Counted from the first letter of the stretch, positions 11,558-24,291 are shown. The stretch is DNA of 64,000 nucleotides from Euryodendron excelsum (GCA_033060915.1 CM065378.1:54697501-54761500), one strand, 5' to 3'. Notes: a model not told the origin generated them from the sequence alone. Translations and numbers: made by a program.

Positions 11558-12618
11558 GGAGTTTTTTCTCAAAATAACTTGACATTTGAAATTTATTTTT
11601 AAAATATTAAATTTTAAAAGGTTATTTCACAATAATTTAAAACGCGACCTTGAATTACGTTTTCAAAATCATTTCACACCGTAAACTCAATTGAAGAGAA
11701 AACGCAATTACAAACTTGATTTTATCTGAAAATGAAATTGCATTTTCGTTAAGAGAGAGTGAGATAGATAGTGAGAGAGAGAAAAGGAGAGAGAGAGAGC
11801 TAGCCACAATTGCGGCTCTCTCTCTAAAATCCTCCCCCTCTCTCTCTCCTTTTCTCTCTCTCACACACACTCTCTCTCTTCTCTCATTCTTCATTTTATT
11901 TTTTTTTAAATTTTAAAATAAAAATAATGAGAATTTTAATTATATTATAATTTTTGTACAATTTTTATGTATGTGTAAAAATTGTCTTGAAAACTCAAAA
12001 AATAAAATTTTTTAACCAAACAAAACAAGGTCAGAAACATCAAGTATGGAATTAAAGACAGATCCGATTACAGAAATATTATTGCCATCCATAAATAAAA
12101 TTTTCTTATTTGGCTAAAAAAATTTATTTCTGGATAGCAATGATATTTCTAGATGATAATGATATTTCTTTCTCTCTCTCTCTCTCTATCTTCACATGAT
12201 TTATTTATTATTTATTTTTTAAGTTTTCAAAACAATTTTCACCTATACATAAAATATGTACTAAAACTATAACACTTTTAAAATTATCATAAAACATGAA
12301 GAATGAGAGGAGAGACAAGAGAGAGAGAAAAGGAGAGAGAAAGGGGAGAGTTTTAGAGAGAGAGCTGCAATTGTGGCTAGCTCTCTCCGTCCTTCTCTCT
12401 CTCTATCTTCTCTCTCTCACTCTCTCTATCTCTCTTATATGTTCAGATAGACTCGGTTTGAAATTGCATTTTCTCGCAATTTGGTTTGTGGGTGTGAAAC
12501 CATTTTGGATTTCAAAACGCAATCTTGAGATTGTGTTCTTTGTTGTGAGAATAACCTTTTAAAATCTAATATTTTGAAAATAAATTTCAAAAATCATGTT
12601 GTTTTAGAAAAAAACTCC
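11558..12618. mobile_element. Palindromic Mutator-like foldback MITE
   Basis: The left half (11558 to about 12110) and right half (to 12618) are inverted copies almost to the centre. The ends read GGAGTTTTTTCTCAAAATAAC and its diverged complement. Flanks share GAGAAAG directly outside both ends (left 11550-11556, right 12619-12625), consistent with an 8-9 bp Mutator-type target duplication with an ambiguous base. Each arm carries a GA/CT-rich block and an AGCTAGCCACAATTGCGG-like word, so open frames here are shadows of low-complexity DNA. No transposase is encoded. The whole unit could fold into a hairpin of about 500 bp if transcribed. Confidence 0.75.
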
Positions 12619-14467
12619 GAGAAAGAGAAAAACTTTAATACAGCAAAAAACTGATGGTGCATGCTTTTTCACTTTCACTTGAACAAACGATCTTCAAGCA
12701 AAGAAAATAGCTAGGCCTTTTCTTAATGTAGAAGGAAACGCCATTATAATTTATAAGCTTTATCTGCCTTACCGATCGAGAAAGATGAATACCTTCTTAT
12801 TATTGCCAGTGTTGGCTGTGCAGTAGCAGCAGAGTATATACTCGTCTCCAGTAGTTTTACACTAGATATGGCGAAAATACTTCGATACCGTGGGTGTTTT
12901 TCACGCAGCAACGCCCAACAGTAAAAAAAAAGTAGGTTATTTCCGGTAACAAATAAGCTTAGTTTTTTTTTTTTGTTTTAATCGGTTTATGCTAAGAAGA
13001 GGTTGAATGTTGCTTGTACGTTGGTGGAGTTACAATAACAACTCACCTTTCTTAGTCAATAACTATGGCTCAAACTAAACATTTTGTTGCAGATCGGAAT
13101 CCCTATGATCGTGCCCAAGAGAGCTGCTACGCTGGTCGCCTTTTCTCACCTTTTTTACTTAATTAAAAAAAAAAAAAAAGCAAGGTCAGTTTTAGTTATT
13201 GGCAGCTTCAAGAATTTCCGTTGATAAGATCATGCAAAAATTCAAAACTGATTCTCAAATTATAAATAAGCAATCTTAATACACTTTCTTTTTTGATAAA
13301 AAAAAAAATACACACAGTTATGTACTTTTACAATTGATGTTTTATATTTTAGAATCATAACATAATAATCTAATTAACTCGCTGTAATTTATATCAAATA
13401 TGTCATTTGTATGAATGTTACTAATCAATTGTTCATCTACTAATCTCCCATTTTGTTATATTATTTATCGGTACAGTCGCAACTAATAAAATTATTATTA
13501 AATTCACAAATAAATGGGTAGTTTTTTTTTTTTTGCAAAGGATAATAAAGTGTTGATATTTTAAGAATTCATTCAGTCTAAAAACTCCATCTTATATTGC
13601 ATCAAATAATTTAATTTGCAATATGTTATTGTTTAATAATACTCAATTCATTTATATTATTACATTACATAAAATAATTTCTCTTGTATTTTTGAATCAA
13701 AATATCAACGCATATCTAACCTTTGAATAACCATTGCATATTTTATCAGCAACTTTTCATTTACAAAATTAGTGTCTTTTATCATATAAAATAAAATATT
13801 ATTTTATTATAATACCTTGTGTTAAATTTATTTTATACACAACAAAATCATACATGTCGTGTATGGAGTTGACTGTGAGAAACAGTGTTGGAAAATGTAA
13901 TATATACAAAAATATTATGTTTTTATAAGTTAAATTGGTTAGCTGCCCCGTATGCTTCCATGATAAATATAAAGCTGCCTTGAGAAGTGGAAGATTTCGT
14001 TCTCTTTTTATTTTTATTTTTTCTGGTTTTCTTTTTTGAACTCATGAGTTCTTTCTTTTATTAATTGGACAACATGGGTCAATGTTTTAGATAACGGGTG
14101 CAAAACTCTGATCAAATTATTTTTAGCAAAGATTAATATTAAAAAACTATTAATATTTTCAAAGTTGATGAGTCAATTTACCCCGCTATACACTATATAG
14201 TATGTATGCGCAGCCTTAGCTCCAGTGATAAGTAACTTTTTTAGCTATTTTATAAAACTATTTTTTGCTAGAATGGACACATCAAAATAGGTGTCCATGC
14301 ATCCGGCCAAAGAGTTCAAGTTCAAGTTCAAATTAAAGTTCAAGTTCTTCGTAATGGCTGTGTTGTTGTGAGAATGTGAAAGACAAGTAAATAAACTGAA
14401 ACTTAATTTACAAACAAAACGAAATAGTACAGTGGTTTTCAAACTTTCCATCTCTACCACTTCGTAA
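12619..14467. other. Non-coding AT-rich DNA
   Basis: I see no gene, RNA or bounded repeat. Poly-A/T runs are frequent. The right end, next to the proline-rich protein gene, would hold its 3' untranslated region. Confidence 0.45.
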
Positions 14468-14905
14468 CTAAACTTTTCCCCATCCCACCGGGCAATCCAA
14501 CATTACAACAAGAAAAGACAATACTACCACAAGAACAAAAGGAGAATGAAGGGAAAGAGAAGCAGCTTTTGATGAATAGAAGTAGTAATAAGGAGAAGTG
14601 TAATTGCCCTGCGCAGGTGGAGGGTTGGAGCCCCATGAAATATAAGACGGTGGCGGTGGTGGTGAGGATTGGTGAACCGGAGGGGATGGTGGAGGCTTTG
14701 ATTCTTGTGGTGGAGATGGTGGCGGTGAGCATATGACAGGACAAGTGGCGCAATCACTAATACGGAGCGCGCCAGCTGTCGCCGGAATGCCGGCTTGATT
14801 CTCAGATGTTACTCTGGCAAACATGACCGACCCCATGAAAGCCAGCTTCAACAGCAACGCAAGCCATTTTCTTCTTGGAGATGACATATTCTTGGCATGA
14901 TCCAT
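14468..14905 (-). CDS. Small secreted proline-rich (extensin-like) protein
   Basis: One uninterrupted frame of 145 residues starts at the first ATG (14905); a second ATG six codons on (14887) is also plausible. After SSPRRK comes a hydrophobic stretch (WLALLLKLAFMGSVMFA), a good signal peptide. Next is a Cys-containing CATCPVICS segment, then a proline-rich region with SPPPP and KPPPSPP extensin-like repeats (about residues 55-90), a Tyr-rich YTSPYYYFYSSK, and a hydrophobic tail (FVLVVVLSFLVVML). The tail could be a GPI-anchor signal. Extensin-like hydroxyproline-rich proteins are secreted to the cell wall, and prolines in SPPP motifs are hydroxylated and glycosylated. No exact family name can be given. 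The neighbours are non-coding on both sides. Confidence 0.7.
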   Translation of the reverse strand: MDHAKNMSSPRRKWLALLLKLAFMGSVMFARVTSENQAGIPATAGALRISDCATCPVICSPPPSPPQESKPPPSPPVHQSSPPPPPSYISWGSNPPPAQGNYTSPYYYFYSSKAASLSLHSPFVLVVVLSFLVVMLDCPVGWGKV

Positions 14906-17128
14906 CAGAATTTTAGGTTCATAAGCTTCAAATAATACTGGGCCTGGTGACACAAAATCTTGTCATACTTCTCGGCTTTGTGACTTTAATAAGGACTGAG
15001 CCAAACAAGGCCTAGATAGAGATGTCTTTACCACCTGCATGCATGTGTGTGGCTCTTCCAAAAAGTATGAGCTAGATGTGCATCTTTTCTGAAAGAAAAC
15101 TAAGTGTGGTTCTTGCTGTAAAGGAGGAAAACTACATCCACCACTTTTTTCTTTTTTATATATTTTATTTGTGAATGCTTTAATTCTTACCATTTTCTAA
15201 GGCTACTTATATGATAGCAGTTGGAAGCCAAGAATTCTCTAGCTAAATTGAACTGCTATTGAGAGAGTACATACGACATAGTCTAAATGGATAAGGAGAG
15301 CAGCGGGAGCATTATTCGTAAAATTATCTCGAGAGTGGGAGCGTATATTGAGCCTACCTATGCATACATTTTAATATATGTAAATATAAAGGTGTAGACA
15401 TATACATACTTAAAAATAAAATTTGATTTTATATGCATAAATTTAATTAAATTAAAAAATATAGTATTTCTTTGCTAAATTGTAAAATTTTTTACGCAAA
15501 AGCTTAATAAAAGCTGTGTTATTATGTATTGGCAATCAACTATTAGTTCAAACTAAAATTCGAGATTTGACCATTTCAGTTCACCTATTTAATCAGAATA
15601 GTCTCCCAATTTGCTAGTTTGAAAGCTAGGGCATAGTAAATCCACCTGGTCGGACGGCTTGTGTGACTTATAGCATACGATACTGAGATAAGACTAACAT
15701 GGACCTAGATAACTCTCAATTTGAAATTTAAGCTGATCAGATCATAGCCATTCATCTGCTTTATAATTTTTTTTTAATGCAATGATGGTCATAGATGCAA
15801 AGCCCATGGAACACAATTTAGAGTCTTGAATGGGGCACATAAAATGATAGTGATAATATTAGTGGCAATTTATTTATTATCTCTTTGGACTTTGGAGTAT
15901 GTATTGTAGAATGTTGTCATTTTCGTGGGGAGAGGGAATCCAAGACTACAGGCTTTTTCCAGAGACATTCTGCTATCTTTCTGTGTTCTTTTATGCCTTT
16001 CTCAAATCCACCTTTGTTGGGCATCAATTATCTCTTCACAATTTTCACACTTTATGCCTTCTTCTTTATTATGTTCTTTTCTTGTGGGGCTGGGATGGCT
16101 CTTGTCTATCTTCTCTTTGAGCCTAATCAAAGAATCCCCATATTCTGTTCTGGGTTCTAGGGTATTTAGTTTTTATTTTCTTTGTGGAATAGTGATTCTC
16201 AAGAAATAGGACAAAATAAAATAGACAAACAATGCACGGGAGCAACTTGGAGATATATACCAATGTAATTGTAAAATCTCGAAACGTCCTTGGAATCTCA
16301 TTAAAACTCGTCACGTTGCCCGGTTGAGATTATCAAGTTAAAACTAATTGGATCACATACTTTATTTCTTCCTTTTCATCATTAGGACTACAACTCTAGT
16401 GTTTTGTTTTTGACTAAAGATTTTCAAGTAGGGCATATATATAATAGATAAGCAATGTACCTGACCAACTCGGATAGCTACTCCAACACGATTGTAAAAT
16501 CTCAAACGGTCTGAGAGTTCCATCGAACAGGGTATATTGACGTGGATTGATTTATTCCAAACACAGTGTAAACGAATGTATATCTTTTTTACTATGACTT
16601 GTATGATTTACGAACAAATTCCTCAATTTTTAGCAAGCTGCTTTCCTACAGTATATATTGTTTTATTTATTAGTTATTTAGTTCCATATTAGGTTGCCAT
16701 CTTACTGTCCTAATTCTTGAATTTGCTAGCCACATCAAACCCTGTTTTGGAATGGGAAACATGTAAGGTAGAGCACAAGCAATGCTGCTTAATGTAAGCA
16801 TATATCCTTTGAACAAATTATTGAAAATGGGAGCTACTTCAATGCTATGAAGTCGTGGACACGTGACAATTATTGTTCATCTTATTGGTCCTCGAACATG
16901 ATATGGCGAATAAACACACTAAAAGAGGATGAAATTAAAAATAAAATCTTCCTGATTCGTGAACAGTGAATCCATTGTTACTGCTTTTTGTTGCCGTTAT
17001 CCAGTTAAAACTAATTCTGTTCCCTACTTTATTTCTTCTTCTTCTCCTTCTCCTTCATGACATCTAAGCATTTTATCCTATTTTATTTTATGCGACTTTA
17101 TACATATATATTTATATATATATATAAA

Positions 17129-17169
<41 letters not shown>

Positions 17170-17569
17170 GATGCTCGTGAAAGCTGCTTTTTCAGCCTGC
17201 CTTCCCGCCAATTTCAGTATGGGATGAGACAAAAAGCACATCACTGGTTTGATCCAAATTCTCTGAATTTGCATAGTTCCTACTGTTGAAATTTTGGTCT
17301 GACACACTAATTTTGAGTCATTATTAAGGTGTGACTTACATATTTTTTTAATGGGTCCAAGATATTTTGTATTTTTTTTCATAAGAAGTTAAAAAACAAG
17401 CATTTACTTACTCAAATCCATAGAGGTTTAAATGAGATAATGACCTCCAAAGTAGGTACCATGAGTGTGGTTATTGGATGGAACTAAATACTTGTCCCAC
17501 ATTGATTTTTTATTAAAAATTTGATGGGTATATAAAGCCTAGGTTTGGAGAATAGTTTGGGCCCTAAGG
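14906..17569. other. Non-coding DNA upstream of proline-rich gene
   Basis: The left end would carry the promoter of the minus-strand gene; no clear TATA box stands out. A diverged repeat is present twice (about 16225-16330 and 16455-16545), sharing TGTAAAATCTC-like words. Overlapping small open frames at 15885-16209 are not convincing genes. Confidence 0.4.
17134..17164. repeat. (CT)n microsatellite
   Basis: An uninterrupted CT run of about 31 bp, preceded by a TA-rich tract. Confidence 0.95.
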
Positions 17570-19160
17570 TGTTGACTCTACGCTTTGATTTTGATGATAA
17601 CTAAATATTGTGTTAGTTTACTAATATATTTAATTAGCGTGCAGATTAATAACGATTATAATTTAGACTTAAAGTTTAATTCATATCAAAATGGATACAC
17701 AACATTTATAAGTTCAAGCAATGCACCAAAAGTCAAGCATTGCACCAAAACAGAGCAATTGCACCCATTCAAACTTCAAACAGATGATTTGCATTCGAAG
17801 AGATTGAAGGTACTCAAAGGAAGACTTCATTGAGTGTGAAAAGAAAAAATGAAGATAACTTGAACTCGAAAAGATTGAAGCTGTTCAAAGAGAGAATTCG
17901 TCATGTCTGCAAAAATCTCTATAACGAATTCAAAAGAGCACTTCATCAGGGATGTAAAAATTCAATGAAGATGATATGTGCTTAAAGAAATTTAAGATGT
18001 TCAAAAGTAAATTTCATCAAGTTTATAATAAAGTGATCCTAAAGAAGAAGAAATCGACATCATGTATATGAAGCTCTACATGGATGAAAAGAACATTAGC
18101 AGTAAATGGAAAAAGCTCGGGAATGAAGAAGAAAAGCTTAGCATTAATGAAAAGAAATTTGGCAGTTTGACAAAAAAAAATATGATCATCAAAAGAAAAG
18201 TTCAATCCAAATTAAATGAAAGACATTTTTGAAGAATTGAAGACTTTGATCTATCATATCCCAAAGAAAAGGCCCCTTGAAGATTTTAAGTGTTTTTGAT
18301 GAACATTATATCTCAAAGAGAAGATCTCTTGAACATCCCTAGATTATTTGAAGCTAAACTGATCAAGGAAAGCATGAAAGACATTTTCTAGGTGATGTGT
18401 TGACACATGAAGACAGTGAACAAATTCTAAGAGATGCGGACTTGATGTGTTGACACATGAAAGTCAAGTATCGATCCCTGGGGACTAACGACTATATTTT
18501 TAAACGTTATATTGAAATGGGCGCGCATTTAATGAAGCACCAACAACCTCTAACAGGTGAAATCAATTCAGAGCTTTATATATAAGCCTCCAAATGCATT
18601 TATGGAGAAGCGATACAACATTTATTTATTGATTGAGCTGAAAAATTTTAAAATTCTCTTTATTTTCAAGTTGGCAGTTAGTGAGCTATTCAATTCTCAT
18701 TCACTCTTCATAAAGAGTTGTATTTCATTTGTATATCTTTCATACACTTGTAAGTGAGAGTTGGAGTGTTCTCTTGTCAAAGAAAAACACTTGTAAGTTG
18801 AGGTGAATTTTGGACAAAATCACTTGGTAGATGGAAAAACTTAGGAAGAAGTTCTTGTGTAAAAGTGAGCTGAGCACTTTGGAAATCAGTATCTACTTTG
18901 TAATTGGAGATTACGTAGTGGAGGAAGACTTCAAGGGGATCTTGGGGTGAGGACGTAGATCACAAATTGTGGTTGAACCTTGATAATTCTTGGTGTGCTT
19001 TCTTGTGCTCTGTTTTCTTTTTATTGTTGATTACATTGCACTGCATATATCTTAAACTACACTGTTCCATTGATTAGATTAATTTTAATTAATCTTAATT
19101 GCTTTAATTTATTTTTAAACCCAATTCACCTCCTTTCTTGGGTTGTCTTTTGGGCCAACA
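17570..19160 (+). repeat. 5' LTR of SIRE element
   Basis: 1591 bp, TG...CA ends. It contains a TATA box at 18577-18586 and two ATGTGTTGACACAT-like palindromes near 18395-18460. It matches 26518-28130 throughout with scattered substitutions. Confidence 0.93.
18577..18586 (+). promoter_or_regulatory. TATA box of SIRE 5' LTR
   Basis: A TATATATAAG word sits about 1 kb into the LTR and is conserved as TATATATAAT in the 3' LTR near 27548. Confidence 0.55.
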
Positions 19161-19162
19161 AT

Positions 19163-19177
19163 TGGTATTAGAGCTTG
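19163..19177 (+). promoter_or_regulatory. Primer-binding site, tRNA-iMet
   Basis: TGGTATTAGAGCTTG lies two bases after the LTR. It matches the complement of the 3' end of plant initiator tRNA-Met with one mismatch in the first 12 bases. This is where minus-strand DNA synthesis would be primed. Confidence 0.85.
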
Positions 19178-19215
19178 TATTCCTGTTTCAGGCTTAACAT
19201 CCTAAGAATAGATCT

Positions 19216-20842
19216 ATGGCAGCCAATTTTGGCGGTGAGGGTCAATCCACCAACAAACCGCCTATGTTTAATGGCACAAATGACAATTATTGGAAGAATA
19301 GAATAAGAATATACATATAATCTGTTGATTATAGATTATGAAGAATTGTCTTGAATGGTCTCAAAATTACTACAATGAAAGTGGAGAGGGTTGATGTTTC
19401 TAAGCCCGAATTTAAATGGGACGAAGATGATTTAAAACTTTTGCAATCAAATGCTAAAGCCATGAATATTTTGTATTGTGCTCTTTCCTAATGAATTCAA
19501 TCGCATTTCTACTTGTGAATCAGCTAAGGAAATATAGGATAGATTAGAGGTAGCACATGAATGTACTAATCAGGTTAAGGAATCTAAAATCAACATCTTA
19601 GTCCACAATCATGAATTGTTTAAAATGAAACCAGATGAGTCTATTACCGAAATGTTCACAAGGTTCACCAATTTTATAAATGGTTTGAAATCTCTTAGAA
19701 AGATGTATCCTAATAATGAGCAAGTAAGGAAGATCTTAAGATATTTGCCAAAGACTTGAGAAACTAAAGTCACGACAATTCAAGAAGTAAGGGATCTCAA
19801 TAAATTGCCTCTTGAAGAACTCTTGGACTCCTTCATGAAGTATGAATTAACTTAAAAGCAACATGCCCAAGATGATGAAAAAAAGAAAAGGAGGACAATA
19901 GCGTTCAAGTCCACCAGCCAAAAAGAGGAACCGACTAGTGATGAGAATGATGATGAAGACATTGCTCTCATCACACGAAAATTTAGAAGATTTATGAAGA
20001 GAAAATGGAAAAGAGGAAAGAAGCATGTGGCCAAAGGAGCTCCTAGCAAAGAATCAAACATTATATGCTATGAATGTAAAAAGCCTAGCCATATAAAGGC
20101 TGAATGCCCCCTACTCAAAAAGAAAGGAAGGAAAAACCAAGGGAAGAAGGCAATGACAGCTATGATATGGAGCGACGATGATGAGTTTGGCTTCGAAAAA
20201 AAAGTCGAACCTCAAGAGGTGGCTAATCATTGTCTTATGGCTCGTGAGGAAGACAATAAGGTATCAAACTCAAATTCATCTCAATTTAATTTTAATGAAT
20301 TACAAGATGCATTCGATGATTTACTTTTCGAATTTAAAAAGATGAAAATAAAAAATGGACTCCTCAAAAAGATGATTTCTACTCTTACCAAGGAAAATGA
20401 GGACTTGCAAAAAGAAAATGAAGTATTAAAAAATAAAGTTTGTGTTTTGAAATAAAAGATTAAGAAAAACTCTTTTTCAAAGGATTCTTCAAAGGAAAAT
20501 CAAATTTTAAATGATAAAGTTAAACATTTGGAAACAACACTTTTTAAATGTGTAAAAGGAAAAGAAAAATTAAATGCTATCTTGGGAAAACAAGGATGCT
20601 CACAAGATAAAGTTGGACTTGGTTTTGATCCATTTAAAAGAAGAAAGTCTTCAAAAGGTAGATTTGTTTCTTTCACTGGAAAACCACAAATATCATGCTT
20701 TTATTGTCATAAACTAGAACACATTGCTAGTGGATGTTATGCTATGCAAAAATCTATTATTCCCAACAATGCATGGGTTCCTAGAAGGCCATTAAGGACT
20801 AACCCCCAAGGACCCAAGATGGTTTGCGTACCTAAAAAATGA
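19216..20842 (+). pseudogene. SIRE gag (nucleocapsid) remnant
   Basis: The ATG at 19216 opens a copia gag: FNGTNDNYW near the start, a helical middle region, then a basic segment with a CX2CX4HX4C zinc knuckle (CYECKKPSHIKAEC, about 20066-20107). A Glu/Lys-rich coiled coil follows to 20455. After a stop the same protein continues with a second knuckle, CFYCHKLEHIASGC, near 20696-20737. Gag packages the element RNA into virus-like particles; two knuckles are usual for this lineage. At least five stops and one frameshift near 19490 disable it. Confidence 0.85.
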
Positions 20843-20859
20843 ACTATTTTGTAGGTGTA

Positions 20860-21190
20860 CCTGCAAGCTAAATCCAAGAAAGACTATTGATACTTGAATA
20901 GTGACTACTCTAGACACATGACGGGAGATGAAGCACAATTCACATCTCTCTTACCAAAAGATGGAGGACTCGTCACATTTAGAGATAATAGCGAAGGGAA
21001 GATCATCGGTATAGGTAGTGTTGGTAAGAACACTTCCATTTCTATTGAAAATGTCTTGCTTGTTAAATGACTCAAACATAATCTTTTGAGCATTAGTCAA
21101 CTTTGTGATAAAGGATGCAAGGTTGTATTTAAATCCTCCAAATATGATGTAATTGACATTAATAGTAATAACTATTCTCACTGAAGATAG
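20860..21190 (+). pseudogene. Copia protease remnant, active-site Asp lost
   Basis: The aspartic protease start is recognisable from SRHMTGD, followed by LVTFRDNSEGKIIGIG, NVLLVK and HNLLSISQLCDKG. At the active site the sequence reads NSDYS where the family has Asp-Ser-Gly-Cys-Ser-like residues, so the catalytic Asp is replaced by Asn. Stops occur before and after. The enzyme would have cleaved the Gag-Pol polyprotein; this copy cannot. Confidence 0.75.
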
Positions 21191-21239
21191 ACAAGGTAAC
21201 ATATACATTTTTTTTATTTATCTAAATGACTTATCTTCA

Positions 21240-22290
21240 TGCAAAGTTGAATGTCTTGCCGCTATGAATAGTGATGAAAGTTGGTTGTGACATAGAGGAT
21301 TTGGTCACATTAGCATGAGCATACTTTCAAAAGTTTCTAAAAATGATTTGGTCAAAGGACTTACAAAAGTAAAATTTGACAAGGATAGAGTTTGTGATGC
21401 TTATCAATTGGGCAAAGAAGCTCGTATTTCTTTTAAATCTTTGAACATGTTGACCACTTCTAGACCACTACAATTATTGCATATGGACTTATTTAGACCA
21501 ACTAGGACTTTAAATCTTGGTGGGAAACAATATACACTTGTTATTATTGATGGTTATTCTAGATTTATATGGACATTCTTCTTAGCTCACAAGGATGAGA
21601 CAATTATTTTCTTCATAAAATTTTGTAAGAAGGTTTAAAATGAAAACAATTTTTCAATCACTTCTATAAGGACTGATCATGGAAGGGAATTCAATTGCAA
21701 ACTCTTTAAAATATTTTGCTATGAAAATGGTTTTAATCACAACTTTTCAACCCCTAAAACACCTCAACAAAATGGAGTTGTTGAGAGGAAAAATAGAGTT
21801 TTGGAAGAAATGGGTAGAACCATGCTTTGTGAAAATGGGTTATCAAAATATTTTTGGGCTGAAGCTGTTAACATAGCTTGTTATGTTTTAAATTGAATTT
21901 TATTTAGAAATTTTTTTAACAAAACCCCTTATGAACTTTGGAAAGATAAGAAACCAAATGTCTCATACTTTAGAGCCTTTGGATGCAAGCGCTTTGTATT
22001 GAATAACAATAAAGACAATGTCTACAAGTTTGATACAACATCTGACAAGAGTGTATTTCTTAGATATTCAACACATAGAAAAGCTTATAGAGTCTTTAAT
22101 AACAAGACTTTAGTGGTTAAAGAATCAGTTTATGTCACTTTTGATGAACATAACTCTCTTTTTAGAAATATTGTAAGCGATGATGTAGATGAAGTAGAGC
22201 AAAACATGGAAAGATTGAATATTCAACTAAGCTCAACTGAAGAACCACAAAAGGAGAAAGAAGTGCAAGAAGCCTCTACAAGCCTGTAAG
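21240..22290 (+). pseudogene. Copia integrase remnant
   Basis: A pre-integrase segment (RFGHISMSILSKV) with a decayed zinc-binding site leads into a DDE core: HMDLFRPTRT gives the first Asp, TDHGREFN the second, and QQNGVVERKNRV the Glu, so all three catalytic residues remain. A C-terminal domain with FGCKRFV and TFDEHNSLF-like segments follows to 22288. In-frame stops at 21636-21638 and near 21895 and a frame change interrupt it. Integrase inserts the cDNA into the genome. Confidence 0.85.
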
Positions 22291-22299
22291 ATATCAATA

Positions 22300-23205
22300 A
22301 AGGTCTACCTAAGGAATGGAAGTTTGTACATAACTATCTTACGGAACAAATATTGAGTGATCCTTCACAAGGAGTAAAAACTTGATCATCCCTTAGAAAA
22401 ATATATAATCATCTTACATTTTTATCACAAATAGAACCTAAGTGTTTTAATGATGCTGAAAATGATGAGTTTTGGATTAATACTATGGAAGAGGAATTGA
22501 ATCAATTTAAAAGGAATGGAGTATGACACCTTGATCCTAAGCCTAATGATCATCCTGTCATTGGAACGAAATGGGTGTTTAGAAATAAAATGGATGAATC
22601 CAGAATTGTAGTGAGGAACAAGGCAAGACTTGTTGCTCAAGGGTATAGCCAAGAGGAAGACATTGATTTTGATAAAATATATGCTCCGGTAGCTAGATTA
22701 GAGGCCATTAGATTATTACTTGCATTCTCATGTTTTTAAAGATTTCAAATTATATCAAATGGATGTTAAAAGTGCTTTTCTAAATAATTTTATTACCGAA
22801 GAAGTATATGTTGAGCAACTTCCCGGATTTGAAGATCCAAAATTTCTTAACCACGTTTTCAAATTAACAAAAGCTTTATATAGTTTGATGCAAGCCTCAA
22901 AGGCTTGGTATGAAAGATTGAGCAAGTTTTTTTATTGAAAAGGGTTTTTCAAGAGGAAAAATAAACGCCACTCTTTTTATAAAGATAAAAAATAATGACA
23001 TGCTTTTGGTACAAATATATATAGATGATATTATATTTGGTGCTAATAATGAGTCGCTTTGCAAGGAATTTGTTAAGTGTATGTAAGGAGAATTCAAAAT
23101 AAGCATGATGGGCGAACTTAATTACTTCTTCAGTTTTCAAATCAAGCAATTAAAGGAAGGAATCTTTATCAACCAAACCAAGTATGTCAAGAATTTGCTG
23201 TGAAA
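22300..23205 (+). pseudogene. Copia reverse transcriptase remnant
   Basis: Characteristic segments appear in order: [79 protein letters not shown], and the catalytic QIYIDDIIFG at 23011-23040. The frame shifts near 22735 and near 22940. Sequence stops matching at about 23200 (TKYVKNLL) and jumps to the RNase H-proximal YLKHTPNL, so the RT thumb/connection region is deleted. This enzyme would copy the RNA genome into DNA. Confidence 0.88.
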
Positions 23206-23744
23206 AGTTTTTTTCGTTATCTCAAGCACACACCTAATCTTAGATTATGGTATCTAAAAGGTACATTTTTTAATTTGACTGCTTATACTAACAATGACTA
23301 TGCAAGGAGTAGAGTTGATAAGAAGAGCACAAGTGGCTCTTGCCAACTCCTAGGCAACATGATTGTGTCTTAGTATAGCAAGAAACAAAATTCGGTTGCT
23401 CTCTCTATAGCTGAGGCTGAAAATGTAGCAGTTGGTAGTTGTGGTTCTCAAGTGTTATGGATAAACAACAGTTAGAAAATTATGGTATCTTGTTTGATCA
23501 TGTTCCTATTAGATGTGACAATACTAGTGCTATAAACTTGACTAAAAACTCCATTCAACACTCTTACACAAAATACATTGAAATTAGATATCATTTCATA
23601 GGAGATCATGTGCAAAAGGGTGATATTGAACTTGATTTTGTAAATACAAACTTACAATTAGCTGATATTTTTACAAAACCATTTAGTGAAGATACGTTTT
23701 GCATGATAAGAAGAGAATTGGGAATGAGTGAACTTATGTCCTGA
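23206..23744 (+). pseudogene. Copia RNase H remnant
   Basis: Starts at the deletion junction with YLKHTPNLRLWYLKG. The first catalytic Asp region reads AYTNNDYAR with Asn substitutions. SIAEAENVAVGS gives the Glu helix, RCDNTSAINL another acidic site, and the end shows LQLADIFTKPF followed by a stop after ELGMSELMS. A frameshift lies near 23450. This is the C-terminus of copia pol. Confidence 0.85.
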
Positions 23745-24291
23745 TTTTTGGTCAAAATTGAGTGAAATTCGTATTATTCATGTTTTATATGTGGTTTTCA
23801 TATTATTTGTGAACAAGTGTGTTGATTGATTATATGAATTATATTGCTTACCATGACTCATAATAGAACATATTCTCACTACCTATTGAAAAACCATCTC
23901 CTAGATTCACTTGCACTCAATATGACCTAGTCTGGTTGCATGTGTTGACACACCATTTTTTATGTGTCGACACATCACGACAGTGGACTCAAAAATGATT
24001 TATTGACACATATGTGTCGACACATCAAGTTCATGTGTCGACACATGAGTCGGGCCTATATATTTTATAACAACTCACTTCACACACACTTTTACGCGCA
24101 TTTGAACTTTCTCTCTCAAAGCTCTGTTTCTCTCCTACTCACTCTGTTGGCACCAAAATCCAACCGTCACTTACGAACCATAACAAACCTTCCTTCAATC
24201 ACTTTAGAAACACTAATCAATCCCTTCTCAATCTCTTTGTAAACTGTAATCAAATCTTTTCTGACTTCTCACAACCATCATTGATCTCACA
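23745..24291 (+). repeat. SIRE post-pol spacer with palindromic repeats
   Basis: Non-coding. Near 23940-24050 it holds three or more copies of the 14-bp perfect palindrome ATGTGTCGACACAT and diverged versions. Similar words occur in both LTRs (near 18395-18460 and 27345-27450). Confidence 0.7.

Noticed and set aside
11655..12562. Three Arg/Glu- or Ser/Leu-rich open frames
   Set aside because: They lie in the GA/CT blocks of the foldback element and mirror each other because the DNA is palindromic.
15885..16209. Three overlapping plus-strand frames of 73-94 codons
   Set aside because: Overlapping frames in AT-rich DNA with no domain; none preferred by codon pattern.
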